Shown here: in pieces, positions 48,672 through 59,757 of the stretch
How positions within the stretch are numbered: the stretch's first letter is position 1
Layout: every line of letters starts with the position of its first letter
Assembly: GCF_013618635.1 (NCBI RefSeq)
Contig: NZ_JABLSJ010000007.1
Span: 124,001 to 188,000 of the forward strand
DNA: 64,000 nt
Origin: Thalassobacillus sp. CUG 92003
GTDB taxonomy: Bacteria; Bacillota; Bacilli; Bacillales; Halobacillaceae
Reading direction: 5' to 3'
The notes under the pieces: generated by a model
Told to the model about the DNA's origin: nothing
Seen by the model: the letters and a program-made list of their open reading frames with translations, nothing else
The model's database searches: none
Translations under genes and position numbers: made by a program

Positions 48672-49259
48672 TTATTCAGCTGTTTTTTCCATCACTTTGT
48701 CGATCATACCGTATTCAACTGCTTCTGTAGCAGACATGAAGTTGTCGCGATCCGTGTCTTTTTGAATCACTTCAAGCGGCTGACCTGTACGTTCAGAAAG
48801 AATATGGTTCAACTTCTCACGCATTTTTAAAATGCGCTTGGCATGAATTTCAATATCTGTCGCTTGACCTTGCGTGCCGCCTAGTGGTTGGTGAATCATG
48901 ACTTCACTGTTTGGCAGAGCATAACGTTTTCCTTTTTCTCCGGCTGCAAGTAGGAAAGCTCCCATTGAAGCAGCTAGACCCGTGCAGATGGTAGACACAT
49001 TCGGCTTGATGAATTGCATGGTGTCATAAATCGCCATACCAGCTGTAATTGAGCCGCCTGGAGAGTTGATATACAATGAAATATCTTTCTCAGGATCGTC
49101 TGCAGCCAGGAATAATAGCTGGGCTACGACCGAATTAGAGATGTTGTCGTCTATCGGAGCTCCTAGCATGATAATCCGGTCTTTTAATAAACGGGAATAA
49201 ATATCATAGGCACGTTCCCCGCGATTCGTTTGTTCAATAACTGTAGGTACTAAATTCAA
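48672..49259 (-). CDS. clpP: ATP-dependent Clp protease proteolytic subunit
   Basis: Serine protease core that pairs with ClpX/ClpC/ClpE. 195 residues: [22 protein letters not shown] at the start (split: [13 protein letters not shown]), the catalytic Ser in [15 protein letters not shown], His in [11 protein letters not shown] and Asp in [11 protein letters not shown]. The start is TTG at 49259: AAGGAGGAACTTACA lies eight bases before it, and the resulting N-terminus aligns with Bacillus ClpP; an upstream ATG adds 20 foreign residues. Ends with its own terminator. Confidence 0.96.
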   Translation of the reverse strand: MNLVPTVIEQTNRGERAYDIYSRLLKDRIIMLGAPIDDNISNSVVAQLLFLAADDPEKDISLYINSPGGSITAGMAIYDTMQFIKPNVSTICTGLAASMGAFLLAAGEKGKRYALPNSEVMIHQPLGGTQGQATDIEIHAKRILKMREKLNHILSERTGQPLEVIQKDTDRDNFMSATEAVEYGMIDKVMEKTAE

Positions 49260-49512
49260 TGTAAGTTCCTCCTTTTCATCATTGCTTCTATTTAATGATG
49301 TGATATGTTCATCATACAACTATGGTCAATTAAGGTCAAACAAAAAACATTGCTCCCATACAGGTTGTTCCTTTAATCATGTTTCCCATAAATTGGTCAG
49401 CTAAACGTGACAGTTTTATTATTCAGTCGTTCATATTTTACAGCAATAAATCCATTCCAGAGGCTTGCGTTTTCTGGGATGAGTGTATATAATATGTAAT
49501 GCACTTCATTTT

Positions 49513-49586
49513 GCGCCCGTAGCTCAGCTGGATAGAGCAGTAGATTCCGGTTCTGCGAGTCGGAGGTTCGAATCCTCTCGGGCGCG
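49513..49586 (+). tRNA. tRNA-Arg (anticodon CCG)
   Basis: GCGCCCG...CGGGCGC is the acceptor stem (49513-49519 with 49579-49585), GCTC/GAGC the D stem, GTAGA/TCTGC the anticodon stem with loop TTCCGGT, and GGAGG-TTCGAAT-CCTCT the T arm. Anticodon CCG reads CGG arginine codons. The 3' CCA is not encoded. Confidence 0.96.
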
Positions 49587-49592
49587 CTAGTA

Positions 49593-49631
49593 TAAAGCAG
49601 TCTTTCTTATTACAGAAAGGCTGCTTTTTTT
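49593..49631 (+). terminator. terminator of the tRNA-Arg gene
   Basis: AAAGCAGTCTTTCT and AGAAAGGCTGCTTT pair around a short loop, followed by TTTTTT. Confidence 0.9.
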
Positions 49632-49753
49632 ATAGAAATTACACGAATTTGTTATATTAATGTAATTTCATTAAGGTAAATCGTATGTTATGGTAAAGAT
49701 GTACGGAGCTTGTTAGTCGCTGGCACTCGTACACAAAAGGAGACAATTACCAT

Positions 49754-49978
49754 ATGAATACTATTTTACGTTACAAAATCTTGTCGACGGAACGCGTCTC
49801 AGAAGATCGCCGCATCCATGTATTTGACATGAAGACGCAACAAGAATTGTCTTTCAACTTAGAATCATTAAAAAGGACCCCGGCAAATCATGCTGGGATT
49901 GAATTGTCCTCGTTTTTAAAAACCAAACAAAAGAAAATAGAGCTTGGTCTATATGACCGTGAAGGACGTGCTTCGTAG
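49754..49978 (+). CDS. hypothetical 74-residue protein
   Basis: AAAAGGAGACAATTACCAT precedes the ATG at 49754, so it is probably translated. The product starts MNTILRYKILSTERVSED and contains RRIHVFDMKTQQELSFNLESL, then a Lys-rich end (KTKQKKIELGLYDREGR). It looks like a small soluble protein with beta strands. I recognise no family. Its gene lies between the tRNA and the convergent crh, with promoter-like AT-rich sequence upstream. Confidence 0.6.
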   Translation: MNTILRYKILSTERVSEDRRIHVFDMKTQQELSFNLESLKRTPANHAGIELSSFLKTKQKKIELGLYDREGRAS

Positions 49979-50159
49979 CGCGTTCTTTTTTTGATTAACA
50001 GATAGGCTCGAACTCGAAACATCGGTCCGACCCCAATATAAAGAATAGCAGTTCAATTAAGGGGACGTATTCGCCTAAACTGAACTACTATACCTGGTTG
50101 ATTTGATATGTGTCACACGTACTTGACTTTATGTTTGATCAACCATTCACATGATTACT

Positions 50160-50414
50160 TTAAGAATGATCGACGAATTTAATTAATTCACTAAGTGCCA
50201 CTTCTTCATCAGTACCATCGGCAATAAGAAGAATCTCTTCATTAAACCCAACAGCCAGACTCATCAGTCCCATAATACTTTTGGCATTCACGCGTTTCGT
50301 GTCTTTCTCAATGAAAATATCACACGCATATCGGTTAGCTTTCTGGACGAATTGAGCAGCCGGTCTTGCTTGAAGGCCTGTTTCAAGTTCGATTTTAACT
50401 GTTCGTTCAAGCAT
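50160..50414 (-). CDS. crh: catabolite repression HPr-like protein Crh
   Basis: An HPr paralogue that cannot carry PTS phosphate: residue 15 is Gln (GLQARPAAQFV) while Ser46 (AKSIMGLMSLAV) is kept, so HprK phosphorylation and CcpA corepression remain. 84 residues from the ATG at 50414, which has GAGGAG nine bases upstream; this start puts Gln and Ser at exactly 15 and 46. Downstream of whiA, but with a terminator between, so co-transcription is partial. In B. subtilis Crh also binds methylglyoxal synthase and GlmR. Confidence 0.96.
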   Translation of the reverse strand: MLERTVKIELETGLQARPAAQFVQKANRYACDIFIEKDTKRVNAKSIMGLMSLAVGFNEEILLIADGTDEEVALSELIKFVDHS

Positions 50415-50472
50415 TATCATTACTCTCCTCTCAACAAAGATCGTCCGGATACGGAAGCGCTATCATACCGTT

Positions 50473-50504
50473 TAAATAAAAACGCTTCCAGTTCGAAAGC
50501 GTTA
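50473..50504 (-). terminator. intercistronic terminator between whiA and crh
   Basis: AACGCTTTCG and GGAAGCGTT pair, followed on the minus strand by TTTTTATTT. It would reduce read-through from whiA into crh. Confidence 0.75.
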
Positions 50505-50550
50505 GGAATGACCTCATTATAGCACGAACAATAACTGTCTTGCATTATTT

Positions 50551-51501
50551 TTATCTGCTTTCTTCGACTTCACCGCGTCTCACTTTTTCCGCAAACTCAT
50601 CAATCTTTCGCAAGCGATGATTAACGCCCGACTTGCTGATATCAGCACCGGAAACGAGTTCACCTAGTTCCTTTAACGACACATCCTGATGTTGCAGCCG
50701 TAAAGACGCTATTTCTTGCAATCGATTCGGTAAGGCACCAAGACCGACCGTGTTGTTAATAAATTTAATGTTCTCAACTTGTCTGAAGGCAGCTCCAATG
50801 GTTTTGTTGAGATTTGCCGTCTCACAGTTCACGAGACGGTTCACAGAATTGCGCATATCCCGGACAATTCGCACATCTTCAAACTTGAATAGCGCTTGAT
50901 GTGCCCCGATATTACTGATCAATTCCGTGATTTTATCCGCTTCCTTCATATAAGTGATATACCCTTTTTTACGTTCAAGCGTACGGGCATGCAGGCCGAA
51001 TTCGTTCATCAACTGGCACAATGCATTATTATGATCAGGATCCGACGAATAGATTTCAAGATGGTAGGAGGATGTTTCGGGGTTATTCACCGAACCCCCT
51101 GCAAGAAATGCTCCTCTAAGATAAGCCCGCTTACACCCGACATTTTTTTGGTGTTTATGTGAAATATTTCGATTGATTCGAAACGGCTCGTCTAGGATAT
51201 CCAAATCCTTAAGAACTTTCTCGGCATTCGATTTAATACGGACAATATAAACATTGTTCTTTTTCAGACGCATTTTTTTCCTCACCAGAAGTTCTACAGG
51301 GTAAGGATATAGTTTTTTGATCAATGTGTAAATGCGTCTTGCGATCGCAGCGTTTTCTGTCTGAACATCTAATACATACTGTTTGTTAGACAGAGAAAGC
51401 GTCCCATTCATGCGGATTAAAGCTGATAGTTCAGCTTCTGCACACTCATCGTCCGTTTCAACATTGGTCAGTTCTTTTTTTATCTCTGATGCAAACGACA
51501 T
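50551..51501 (-). CDS. whiA: sporulation/cell-division regulator WhiA
   Basis: A DNA-binding protein with a degenerate homing-endonuclease-like N-terminal domain (residues 1-190, [33 protein letters not shown]) and a C-terminal HTH ([38 protein letters not shown]). 316 residues. In B. subtilis it affects cell division and nucleoid organisation; in actinomycetes it controls sporulation. Conserved order yvcI-rapZ-glmR-whiA-crh. GGGAGGTGAGCATCT precedes the ATG. Confidence 0.97.
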   Translation of the reverse strand: MSFASEIKKELTNVETDDECAEAELSALIRMNGTLSLSNKQYVLDVQTENAAIARRIYTLIKKLYPYPVELLVRKKMRLKKNNVYIVRIKSNAEKVLKDLDILDEPFRINRNISHKHQKNVGCKRAYLRGAFLAGGSVNNPETSSYHLEIYSSDPDHNNALCQLMNEFGLHARTLERKKGYITYMKEADKITELISNIGAHQALFKFEDVRIVRDMRNSVNRLVNCETANLNKTIGAAFRQVENIKFINNTVGLGALPNRLQEIASLRLQHQDVSLKELGELVSGADISKSGVNHRLRKIDEFAEKVRRGEVEESR

Positions 51502-51534
51502 AGATGCTCACCTCCCTGTTTGCCCAATTGCTCC

Positions 51535-52488
51535 CTATATGAGTGAATAGAGCAGTTTAGCTATTTTATCTGTGTCATGACGGAGCATCGTTTTAGTAGG
51601 GTCAATAATATCCCCTTCAATTATTTCAATTCCCATTTTCTGAACCCGCTCGATATCATAAAGGACAGGTTCAGAATTTTCTTCTGCATAAATTCTACGC
51701 ATCGTTTGATCGATGGGAAGGTTATGCACAATGACGGAATGAATCGTGCCTTTTCCGATATGTTCATGCAAGGCCTGCACATGATCTCCAGCGGTATAGC
51801 CTGCGGTTTCTCCTGCCTGGGTCATCACATTACAGACATAGGTCACCTTGGCTCGGGTATGCCTCAGAGCTTCTCCTATTTCGGGAATGATGATGTTGGG
51901 GAGTATACTCGTATACAGACTGCCTGGCGCTACGACCACTAAATCGGCCTGGTTAATAGCTTGAATAGCTTCAGGTAACGGTTGAACAGGATTCGGACTC
52001 AAATACACACGTTTAATCCGTTTATTGGCCTTCGGAATATTAGATTCCCCCGTCACAATCGACCCATCCTCCATGACGGCATGCAAATTCATCGAATGAT
52101 TAGCGATCGGCAAGATTTCCCCTTTGACATTTAAGACTCGCGATATTTCTTTGATGCCATGATGAAAATCCCCTCGCATTGAGGCAAGCGCAGCCAATAA
52201 TAGATTACCCATCGAATGACCGGATAATCCATTCCCTTCTTTAAAACGGTGCTGAAATAAATCAAGGAGCATCGGTTCCGCTTCCGATAAGGCCGCGATG
52301 ACGTTCCGAATATCCCCTGGAGCTGGTATTTCCATTTCGTCACGCAATTTACCTGAACTCCCACCATCATCCGCGACTGTGACAATGGCCGATAGATCTA
52401 TGGGAAGATATTTCAATCCACGGAGCAGAACGGGCATTCCGGTACCACCGCCTATGACAACAACTCGAGGTAATGTATGATGATCCAT
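51535..52488 (-). CDS. glmR: gluconeogenesis factor, YvcK/GlmR
   Basis: A 317-residue CofD-like fold protein that binds UDP-GlcNAc and controls carbon flow toward cell-wall precursors by activating GlmS in B. subtilis. Seen: VVVIGGGTGMPVLLRGLK, VTVADDGGSSGKLRDEM, GDIRNVIAALSE, the later VVVAPGSLYTSILPNI and a closing HDTDKIAKLLYSLI. Three bases after rapZ; the start is the ATG at 52488. Crh in the same cluster is a known partner of GlmR in B. subtilis, so the grouping is functional. Confidence 0.97.
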   Translation of the reverse strand: MDHHTLPRVVVIGGGTGMPVLLRGLKYLPIDLSAIVTVADDGGSSGKLRDEMEIPAPGDIRNVIAALSEAEPMLLDLFQHRFKEGNGLSGHSMGNLLLAALASMRGDFHHGIKEISRVLNVKGEILPIANHSMNLHAVMEDGSIVTGESNIPKANKRIKRVYLSPNPVQPLPEAIQAINQADLVVVAPGSLYTSILPNIIIPEIGEALRHTRAKVTYVCNVMTQAGETAGYTAGDHVQALHEHIGKGTIHSVIVHNLPIDQTMRRIYAEENSEPVLYDIERVQKMGIEIIEGDIIDPTKTMLRHDTDKIAKLLYSLI

Positions 52489-52491
52489 GCC

Positions 52492-53376
52492 CTACATACC
52501 CTTTCTTTTATCGATATCTCGATGGGTGACATGGCACATATAATCAGTTGTGAAATAGTCGGCCAAATGTTCCGCCAGCGTAACCGAACGATGCTGACCG
52601 CCCGTACAGCCAATCGCTACAACAAGCTGACTCTTACCCTCGCGCTTATACTGCGGAAGCATAAACTGAAGCAGGTCGGTCAATTTATCCAAAAACTTCT
52701 GGGTGTCTGACCATTTCAAAACATAGGAAGAGACTTCAGAATGCAATCCGGTCAGTGGCTGCATATACTCAACATAGTGAGGGTTTGGCAAGAACCGGAC
52801 ATCAAATACTAAGTCGGCATCGATCGGAAGGCCATATTTAAAACCGAATGACACCATCTGCAATGAAAACACTTGCTGCTGACGCTGCGAATATTTATCT
52901 AAAATAGTTTCCCGCAGCTCTTTAGGTTTCAAATCTGTCGTATCGATGATCGTTTGCGCACGACCGCGCAACTCATCAAGCATATTCCGCTCCTGTCGGA
53001 TGCCATCGAGCGGAAGCCCTTCTTTGGCTAAAGGGTGGGAGCGACGGGTTTCTTTATACCGTGACACTAACGATTGATCTTTAGCATCTAAAAAAAGAAT
53101 ATGTTCTTGTATCCAATCTTCTCCGCCCAATTGGTCCAGGGCATCAAATAGCGATTCGAAAAACTCCCGACCACGTAAGTCCATCACGAGCGCGACATTT
53201 TGAATATTGTTTGCCGAATCCTTCATTAATTCCAAAAACTTTGGCAACAAAGCCGGAGGCAAGTTATCGACACAAAAAAAGCCGAGGTCCTCAAAACTCT
53301 GCACAGCGACTGTTTTACCAGCTCCTGACATACCCGTTATGATGACCAGTTCGGTTTGTTTTTCCTTATCATTCAT
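52492..53376 (-). CDS. rapZ: RapZ-family nucleotide-binding protein
   Basis: 294 residues. P-loop [19 protein letters not shown] at the N-terminus, and a C-terminal domain with [19 protein letters not shown] that in E. coli binds sRNA and GlcN6P. In B. subtilis (YvcJ) it hydrolyses nucleoside triphosphates and affects competence; no RNA target is proven there. Two bases after the nudix gene (stop TAA, then CC ATG) and 3 before glmR, so the three are translated from one message. Confidence 0.96.
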   Translation of the reverse strand: MNDKEKQTELVIITGMSGAGKTVAVQSFEDLGFFCVDNLPPALLPKFLELMKDSANNIQNVALVMDLRGREFFESLFDALDQLGGEDWIQEHILFLDAKDQSLVSRYKETRRSHPLAKEGLPLDGIRQERNMLDELRGRAQTIIDTTDLKPKELRETILDKYSQRQQQVFSLQMVSFGFKYGLPIDADLVFDVRFLPNPHYVEYMQPLTGLHSEVSSYVLKWSDTQKFLDKLTDLLQFMLPQYKREGKSQLVVAIGCTGGQHRSVTLAEHLADYFTTDYMCHVTHRDIDKRKGM

Positions 53377-53378
53377 GG

Positions 53379-53858
53379 TTATCGCTCCCCCTGGGTTGGA
53401 CGCGCCGGGTCCAGATCAACCTCTAATAATTCAAAATCGATCGTATACACAAACGTTCCGTGAATTTGTTCTTCTGCAGTTAAGATATGGCGAAAAATAT
53501 GGCGATCACCTTCTGCCATCGGTTTAGTCAACACTTGTTCAACGGGAACCCATTCAAGTTCTCCCTCTTCACTTTCCTCTAACAATTCACCTGTATAGCC
53601 ATTGCTGAAGAAAGTGAACATCATCCACTCCTGTACGATCTTATTGCCGTCACGCATAATGAATGTGAAGGAACCGCGAAGCTCAGGGTCAGAAACCTGC
53701 AAACCGGTTTCTTCAAAAAACTCTCGCTCTACAGATTCTTTGATCGATTCCCCTGTCTCCATCTTACCTCCAGGAGCTACATACCAGCCTCTTCTAGGCT
53801 TCTTCAACATTAAAACATGATCCTTATGAACCAAGATACAATTCGCTACACGTTGCAT
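53379..53858 (-). CDS. nudix hydrolase (YvcI-type)
   Basis: 159 residues. The nudix box is [23 protein letters not shown] (metal Glu residues in REFFEE), with the substrate-cap region around [12 protein letters not shown]. Belongs to the 8-oxo-dGTP/NADH-type nudix families; the specific substrate cannot be read. First gene of the cluster to rapZ-glmR-whiA. The ATG at 53858 follows GAGGTGACGAAGAA; a longer frame adds 14 residues. Confidence 0.9.
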   Translation of the reverse strand: MQRVANCILVHKDHVLMLKKPRRGWYVAPGGKMETGESIKESVEREFFEETGLQVSDPELRGSFTFIMRDGNKIVQEWMMFTFFSNGYTGELLEESEEGELEWVPVEQVLTKPMAEGDRHIFRHILTAEEQIHGTFVYTIDFELLEVDLDPARPTQGER

Positions 53859-53922
53859 TTCTTCGTCACCTCTATCTCTTACGAGGACATCTTTTACCAT
53901 TATACTATGAATAGTTTATCAA

Positions 53923-54105
53923 AAAAAGCGCAAGCGCCTTGTTCACCCCCGACAAGCTTAAGAACGGCCTCGGCGTGGCGTTTTTTGCCACAGAGAGGAC
54001 GGGCTTAAGACCTCGAGGGGGTAGGCGCTGGAGCTGGATTCAAAAAAAGCGCAAGCGCCTGGTTATCCCCGACAAGCTTAAGCAAAACCGCAACGGGGTG
54101 ACGCT
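53923..54105. repeat. GCGC-type intergenic element, copies C and D
   Basis: Copy C (53923-54037) starts AAAAGCGCAAGCGCC and ends TAGGCGCTGGAGCTGG. Copy D (54042-54105) begins the same way and shares CCCCGACAAGCTTAAG with C but stops halfway. The two lie in tandem between the nudix gene and trxB. Confidence 0.65.
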
Positions 54106-54118
54106 ATAACCATGCGAA

Positions 54119-54151
54119 CAAAAAAATGGCACAGGTGTCTACACCTGTGCC
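54119..54151 (-). terminator. terminator of trxB
   Basis: GGCACAGGTGT and ACACCTGTGCC pair perfectly around two bases; on the minus strand ATTTTTTTG follows. About 100 bases past the trxB stop. Confidence 0.88.
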
Positions 54152-54251
54152 TCAATAGGTCTATCTATTAAAAGGGGGTCAATTAATTAATCCCATTATA
54201 ACCTATAAATGTTTCATGCGTGTTACAGGAGAGTTAAGTTGAAATTACTTT

Positions 54252-55247
<996 letters not shown>

Positions 55248-55307
55248 CTAGATATATCCTATTAAAATAAATGAATAACGTCCATCGAAATGCTTATCGA
55301 TTCCCGA

Positions 55308-56333
55308 TCATTCTTCGCCTTTATTCCAAGGGCCGCCTTCTTCACTGAGCTCAGGGTGTCGGCGGCAGCCTTCTTCCCAGAGACCCAACGCTTTCGACGG
55401 ATTTCCTGTATGATAAACAGCGATGCTGTACCATTTAAAATACCCTCGTCTGCGTTGCAGATGGGTATTTTTCAGCTTGCGGAATCGCGCAACTGCTTCG
55501 CTGTAATAGCCGGTCTTTGTCAATACTTCGGCAATCGCAAACCGCTGTTGATTCAGAATCGGATACACGTTCAATAAATTTTGAATATGGACGCGAGCAC
55601 GATCCGGAGAGTCGATTACTGAATAAAATAAAGCCAAATTGATATGGGAATGGATATCTTCGTGATTTTGCTGTAACCATTGTTCTTCCAATTCAATCGC
55701 TTCATTCCGTTGACCGAGTTGAAACAGTGCATAAGCATAATTATGCTTCGCAACCGTAAATTCAGGATAAAGCTGCATCATCTCTTCTAAAACAATAACG
55801 GCTTTCTCCCATTCTTTATGCTCGATGTGATAAAAAACCGTTTCCTGATAAACGAGCAGTTCATCTTCCTCTTCGAATTTCCATTCATCATCCTCGGGTT
55901 CTTCCTCTTCAATCGAATCGAGCATTTCTAACAGTTGATCCGCAGCTTCTTTGAATTCCCCATTCTCTTCTACTTCCAAGTAGGTTTCAGCATATTTTTT
56001 TGCATCATCCAGAAGACCTAAATGAGCATAATTGTTAGCCATAAGATAATAACAATCGACGTATTGTTTGCCAAATTCGGAAATGACACCTGTCAGCAAT
56101 TGGTTGGCTGCATGATAAGAGCCAACTTCAGTGTATACAACTGAAAGCTGGCACGGGTATAACGGTTCGTCAGGTGCGACTTCTATTGCTTTTTTCAACC
56201 ATTTGATGGAGGCTTCAAATTTCCGTTTTTGGAATGATTGCACCCCATAAGTGAAATAAAATTCACCATCGGGCACAAATGGTATCACATTATCTTTATC
56301 TGTTTGTGATGGTACATGCTCCGATGTCATCAT
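55308..56333 (-). CDS. tetratricopeptide-repeat protein (YvcD-like)
   Basis: A 341-residue soluble protein with TPR units: about 30-100 (YFTYGVQSFQKRKFEASIKWL, KAIEVAPDEPLYPCQLSVVY), a very acidic middle segment (EEEEPEDDEWKFEEEDE, about 150-166) and further repeats to the end (AKHNYAYALFQLGQRNEAIEL, VYPILNQQRFAIAEVLTKTG). Probably a scaffold. Lies between the his operon and trxB, the position of yvcD in B. subtilis. GGGGGAGCG precedes the ATG. Partner unknown. Confidence 0.86.
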   Translation of the reverse strand: MMTSEHVPSQTDKDNVIPFVPDGEFYFTYGVQSFQKRKFEASIKWLKKAIEVAPDEPLYPCQLSVVYTEVGSYHAANQLLTGVISEFGKQYVDCYYLMANNYAHLGLLDDAKKYAETYLEVEENGEFKEAADQLLEMLDSIEEEEPEDDEWKFEEEDELLVYQETVFYHIEHKEWEKAVIVLEEMMQLYPEFTVAKHNYAYALFQLGQRNEAIELEEQWLQQNHEDIHSHINLALFYSVIDSPDRARVHIQNLLNVYPILNQQRFAIAEVLTKTGYYSEAVARFRKLKNTHLQRRRGYFKWYSIAVYHTGNPSKALGLWEEGCRRHPELSEEGGPWNKGEE

Positions 56334-56421
56334 AACGCTCCCCCTATTACAAATCGCTAATTATTCATTATAGCACACATCAGGAGAAGCTTATAGGTGC
56401 TTTTTAGCTTTTCACGACCTT

Positions 56422-57036
56422 TTACTGGTGGCGCTGTTGTAAGACATCAAGGACTTGTTCAAACGTAACGCCTCGATCTGTGAGGAGCATGAGTAAGTGG
56501 AATAACAAATCGGCTGATTCCATTGACAATTCTTCAGCATCATCGTTTTTCGCTGCAATAATAACCTCGCCGGCTTCTTCTCCGATTTTTTTAGCAATCC
56601 TGTCGACGCCCTCCTGAAATAGTTTAGCGGTGTAGGAGCCTTCCGGCAGCGTGGTTTTCCGTTCAATCAGAAGGTTTTGCAATTGCTCGAGAATGGCATG
56701 GCTGTCCTCAGGTACGTCGGTGTTCTTATCACTGGAAAAACAACTGTAGCTGCCAGTATGACAGGCGGGGCCATTCGGAATGACGTGAAGAAGCACTGCG
56801 TCCTGATCACAGTCAAACTCTATATGCGCAACTTCCTGCGTATGGCCAGACGTCTCACCTTTGTGCCATAGCTCTTGACGCGAGCGGCTATACAGTACCG
56901 TTTCTCCTGTTTTAATCGTCTGTTGTAACGCTTCTTTATTCATATATGCCAGCGTCAGGACGCGTTTGCTTCGTGCATCCTGGATAATGGCCGGTACAAG
57001 ACCCTTCTCATCAAACTTGATCTGTTCAATATTCAC
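56422..57036 (-). CDS. hisI: bifunctional phosphoribosyl-AMP cyclohydrolase / phosphoribosyl-ATP pyrophosphatase
   Basis: Carries steps 2 and 3 of histidine synthesis. Residues 1-110: HisI ([19 protein letters not shown], with the metal cysteines in [11 protein letters not shown] and [11 protein letters not shown]); 115-204: HisE ([21 protein letters not shown]). 204 residues; such fusion is usual in Bacillaceae. Last gene of hisZGDBHAFI, with a 4-base (ATGA) overlap to hisF. Confidence 0.97.
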   Translation of the reverse strand: MNIEQIKFDEKGLVPAIIQDARSKRVLTLAYMNKEALQQTIKTGETVLYSRSRQELWHKGETSGHTQEVAHIEFDCDQDAVLLHVIPNGPACHTGSYSCFSSDKNTDVPEDSHAILEQLQNLLIERKTTLPEGSYTAKLFQEGVDRIAKKIGEEAGEVIIAAKNDDAEELSMESADLLFHLLMLLTDRGVTFEQVLDVLQQRHQ

Positions 57037-57791
57037 CGTACAATCACACCTTTTTCTCTAAGATAATCCTTCACATTATAAATGGACGTTTCTTTATAAT
57101 GAAAGATAGAGGCAGCCAGAGCAGCGTCAGCATCCACTTGATGGAACACCTGATAAAAATCTTCGGCAGATCCGGCTCCGCCTGATGCGATAACCGGCAC
57201 GGATGCCACCTCCTGGACAGCTTCTAATAGTGGCAAATCAAACCCTGTCTTTTCCCCGTCCTGATCCATAGAAGTAAGCAGAATTTCACCGGCACCGTGG
57301 TCCACAGCAAAACGCACCCAATCAAGCACCTTCCATTCAGTGGGCGTTCTCCCGCCTCGTGTATAAACACGCCACGTTCCAATTTCATGATCGTACCTTG
57401 CATCGATCGCTAACACCATGCATTGACTGCCAAAATAATCAGCTCCTTCTTGAATCAGCTGAGGGCGTTTGACGGCAGCGGAATTTAATGACACTTTATC
57501 CGCCCCAGCCCGCAAAATAGCTCTGATATCTTCCAAGGACCCGATTCCTCCGCCTACTGTAAACGGAATGGCCAGCGTAGCCGCTACTTCGCGCACGACT
57601 TCGATCATCGTCTTTCGTCCTTCATGGGTGGCAGAGATATCAAGAAATACGAGCTCGTCAGCTCCTTGAGCATCATACAGTTTAGCAAGTTCTACCGGAT
57701 CGCCTGCGTCCCGGATATTTACAAATTGAATCCCTTTTACAACACGGCCTTCCTGGACGTCCAGACAGGGGATGATGCGTTTCGTCAGCAT
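57033..57791 (-). CDS. hisF: imidazole glycerol-phosphate synthase, cyclase subunit
   Basis: TIM-barrel half of IGP synthase, using ammonia from HisH. 252 residues: [18 protein letters not shown] (Asp11-type), [28 protein letters not shown], and the catalytic Asp in [14 protein letters not shown]. Ends with a 4-base overlap to hisI; one base after hisA stop region with GGAGGAATGAT before the ATG. Forms the complex with HisH encoded two genes upstream. Confidence 0.98.
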   Translation of the reverse strand: MLTKRIIPCLDVQEGRVVKGIQFVNIRDAGDPVELAKLYDAQGADELVFLDISATHEGRKTMIEVVREVAATLAIPFTVGGGIGSLEDIRAILRAGADKVSLNSAAVKRPQLIQEGADYFGSQCMVLAIDARYDHEIGTWRVYTRGGRTPTEWKVLDWVRFAVDHGAGEILLTSMDQDGEKTGFDLPLLEAVQEVASVPVIASGGAGSAEDFYQVFHQVDADAALAASIFHYKETSIYNVKDYLREKGVIVR

Positions 57792-57792
57792 A

Positions 57793-58521
57793 TCATTCCT
57801 CCTCCTGCAAAGCTTCTGAAAGCGTAAACTGTTTCGTGTACAAAGCTTTGCCCACTATCGATCCGACAATATTTGTTCGTTGATGTGTCTTTAGCTCACG
57901 CAGATCTTCAATCCCTTTTATGCCGCCTGAGGCAATAATTTCGGCTCCTGTTTCCTCTGCCATGCGTACAATTTCTCTCGTGTTCGGCCCGCTCAACATA
58001 CCATCTTTTGCAATGTCGGTATAGATAAACGTTTTAGCCCCGGCCTCGGTCAGCTGTTTTCCTAATTCTACAGCTGTGGTGTCAGAGTTTTCCAACCAGC
58101 CTTCTGTAGCAACAAACCCGTTCCGCGCATCGATGCCAATCACAATTTGGTCACCGAAAACGGAGAGAAGATGTCTCGTCAATGTCGGATTTCTGACTGC
58201 AAGCGAACCTATGATGACACGGTCTACGCCACGATCTAAGTAAAAACGGACATCCGCTTCTGAACGAATGCCACCGCCGATTTGCACCTTGCTATCCAAT
58301 TCCTGCGCTACGCGCACAACATACTCTGCATTCTTACGTGACCCTTCCTTGGCCCCATCTAAATCCACCATATGAATCCAGGTCGCACCTTCCGCAGCGA
58401 ATGATTTTGCAACCTCAAAAGGGTCTTCTCCATAGACTGTTTCCTTGTCAAAATCGCCTTGCTCTAAGCGGACACACTTGCCTTGACGCATGTCAATGGC
58501 CGGGAATATCGTAAAACTCAT
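57793..58521 (-). CDS. hisA: phosphoribosylformimino-AICAR-phosphate ribotide isomerase
   Basis: Amadori isomerase of step 4. 242 residues of the half-barrel duplicated fold: [20 protein letters not shown] (Asp8), [31 protein letters not shown] and [14 protein letters not shown] (Asp). The ATG at 58521 follows AAGGAGCGATAGTG; a GTG one codon earlier is not preferred. Lies between hisH and hisF in the usual order. Paralogue of HisF. Confidence 0.98.
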   Translation of the reverse strand: MSFTIFPAIDMRQGKCVRLEQGDFDKETVYGEDPFEVAKSFAAEGATWIHMVDLDGAKEGSRKNAEYVVRVAQELDSKVQIGGGIRSEADVRFYLDRGVDRVIIGSLAVRNPTLTRHLLSVFGDQIVIGIDARNGFVATEGWLENSDTTAVELGKQLTEAGAKTFIYTDIAKDGMLSGPNTREIVRMAEETGAEIIASGGIKGIEDLRELKTHQRTNIVGSIVGKALYTKQFTLSEALQEEE

Positions 58522-58533
58522 CACTATCGCTCC

Positions 58534-59163
58534 TTATTCTCCCACAATTCGTTTACAAAAATTTTCAAGCAGTTGCATGCCGGCCGCCCCGCTCTTTTCC
58601 GGATGAAACTGGCTGGCGTACAGATTGCCCCGTCCTACGATGGCCGGCACGTTCACATGATAATCAGCCGTGGCAAACAAAATATCAGGGTCATCTGTTT
58701 CGACATAATAAGAGTGAACAAAATACACGTGGTCCTCCTGAATCTTCTCGAGTAACGGTTGATCTGGCTGGTGAAGCTGGAGACGATTCCACCCCATATG
58801 CGGGACTTTATAGCTTGTCTGCTGGCCTGTCTTCCCTGAGAACCGTATAATGGTGCCAGGAAGCAAACCTAAACCGCCTGTATGACCATTCTCTTCACTG
58901 CTTTCAAACAATAACTGCATGCCCAAACAAATTCCATAAACAGGAGTGCCCTTGTTCACTTGAGCTTGAATAAACTGAATAAAGCCATGCTCAGCCAATG
59001 CTTTCATCGCATCCGGAAACGCCCCGACGCCAGGGAGAATAAGACCGTCGCACCCCTCCAATCGTTCGGGCCGATCGCCGAATGTATAGGGCACATCTAA
59101 TCGTTCCAAGGCTTTTGACACACTGAATAAATTCCCCATACCATAATCGATGATGCCGATCAT
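58534..59163 (-). CDS. hisH: imidazole glycerol-phosphate synthase, glutaminase subunit
   Basis: Class I glutamine amidotransferase that passes ammonia to HisF. 209 residues; catalytic Cys in YGICLGMQLLF, His and Glu in QFHPEKSG, and the N-terminal GIIDYGMGNLFSV. The ATG at 59163 immediately follows the hisB stop codon with no gap. The triad is complete, so an active amidotransferase is expected. Confidence 0.98.
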   Translation of the reverse strand: MIGIIDYGMGNLFSVSKALERLDVPYTFGDRPERLEGCDGLILPGVGAFPDAMKALAEHGFIQFIQAQVNKGTPVYGICLGMQLLFESSEENGHTGGLGLLPGTIIRFSGKTGQQTSYKVPHMGWNRLQLHQPDQPLLEKIQEDHVYFVHSYYVETDDPDILFATADYHVNVPAIVGRGNLYASQFHPEKSGAAGMQLLENFCKRIVGE

Positions 59164-59757
59164 TTACAAACGTCCTTTCGTACTTGGCACGCCCTGGATG
59201 CGTTCGTCCAACTTCGTCGCTTCATCTAGAGCACGGGCAAGCGCCTTGAACATCGCCTCAATGATATGGTGGTTGTTATGTCCATGATGAAGGATGACAT
59301 GCACATTCATACGCGCTTCTAAGGCGAACTTCCAAAAAAATTCATGCGCATTTTCTGTATCAAACTGGCCGACCCGGTCAGCCGGCATTTCAGCTTTCCA
59401 TTCAAGGTGCGGCCTGTCACTAAAATCGACCGCTACTGTGACCAAGGCCTCGTCCATGGGGAGAATCATATAGCCGTAACGTTTCATACCGCTCTTGCCC
59501 CCCACAGCTTTTCGGAAGGCTTGTCCGAGACAAATGGCCAGGTCTTCGGTCAGATGATGCGCATCTACCTCAACATCCCCGTAACCTTTGACATGCAAAT
59601 CGAACAATCCGTGCTTCGTAAACAATTCCAGCATGTGAGCCATAAAAGGGACTTGCACATCTAAATCATGCTCGCCGCTCCCATCTATATTCAAGGCAAG
59701 TTCAATGTCGGTTTCCCCTGTTTTACGATTTATTTCCGCTGTTCTCGCTTCGTTCAT
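59164..59757 (-). CDS. hisB: imidazoleglycerol-phosphate dehydratase
   Basis: Step 6. 197 residues, monofunctional as in other Firmicutes. Metal ligands appear in the duplicated half-domains: DAHHLTEDLAICLGQAF and the later HVILHHGHNNHHIIEAMFKA, with the MAHMLELFTKHG block. The ATG at 59757 overlaps the hisD stop (ATGA) with AAGGAG nine bases upstream; longer start is unlikely. The phosphatase domain found in enterobacterial HisB is absent, so histidinol-phosphatase must be encoded elsewhere. Confidence 0.97.
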   Translation of the reverse strand: MNEARTAEINRKTGETDIELALNIDGSGEHDLDVQVPFMAHMLELFTKHGLFDLHVKGYGDVEVDAHHLTEDLAICLGQAFRKAVGGKSGMKRYGYMILPMDEALVTVAVDFSDRPHLEWKAEMPADRVGQFDTENAHEFFWKFALEARMNVHVILHHGHNNHHIIEAMFKALARALDEATKLDERIQGVPSTKGRL

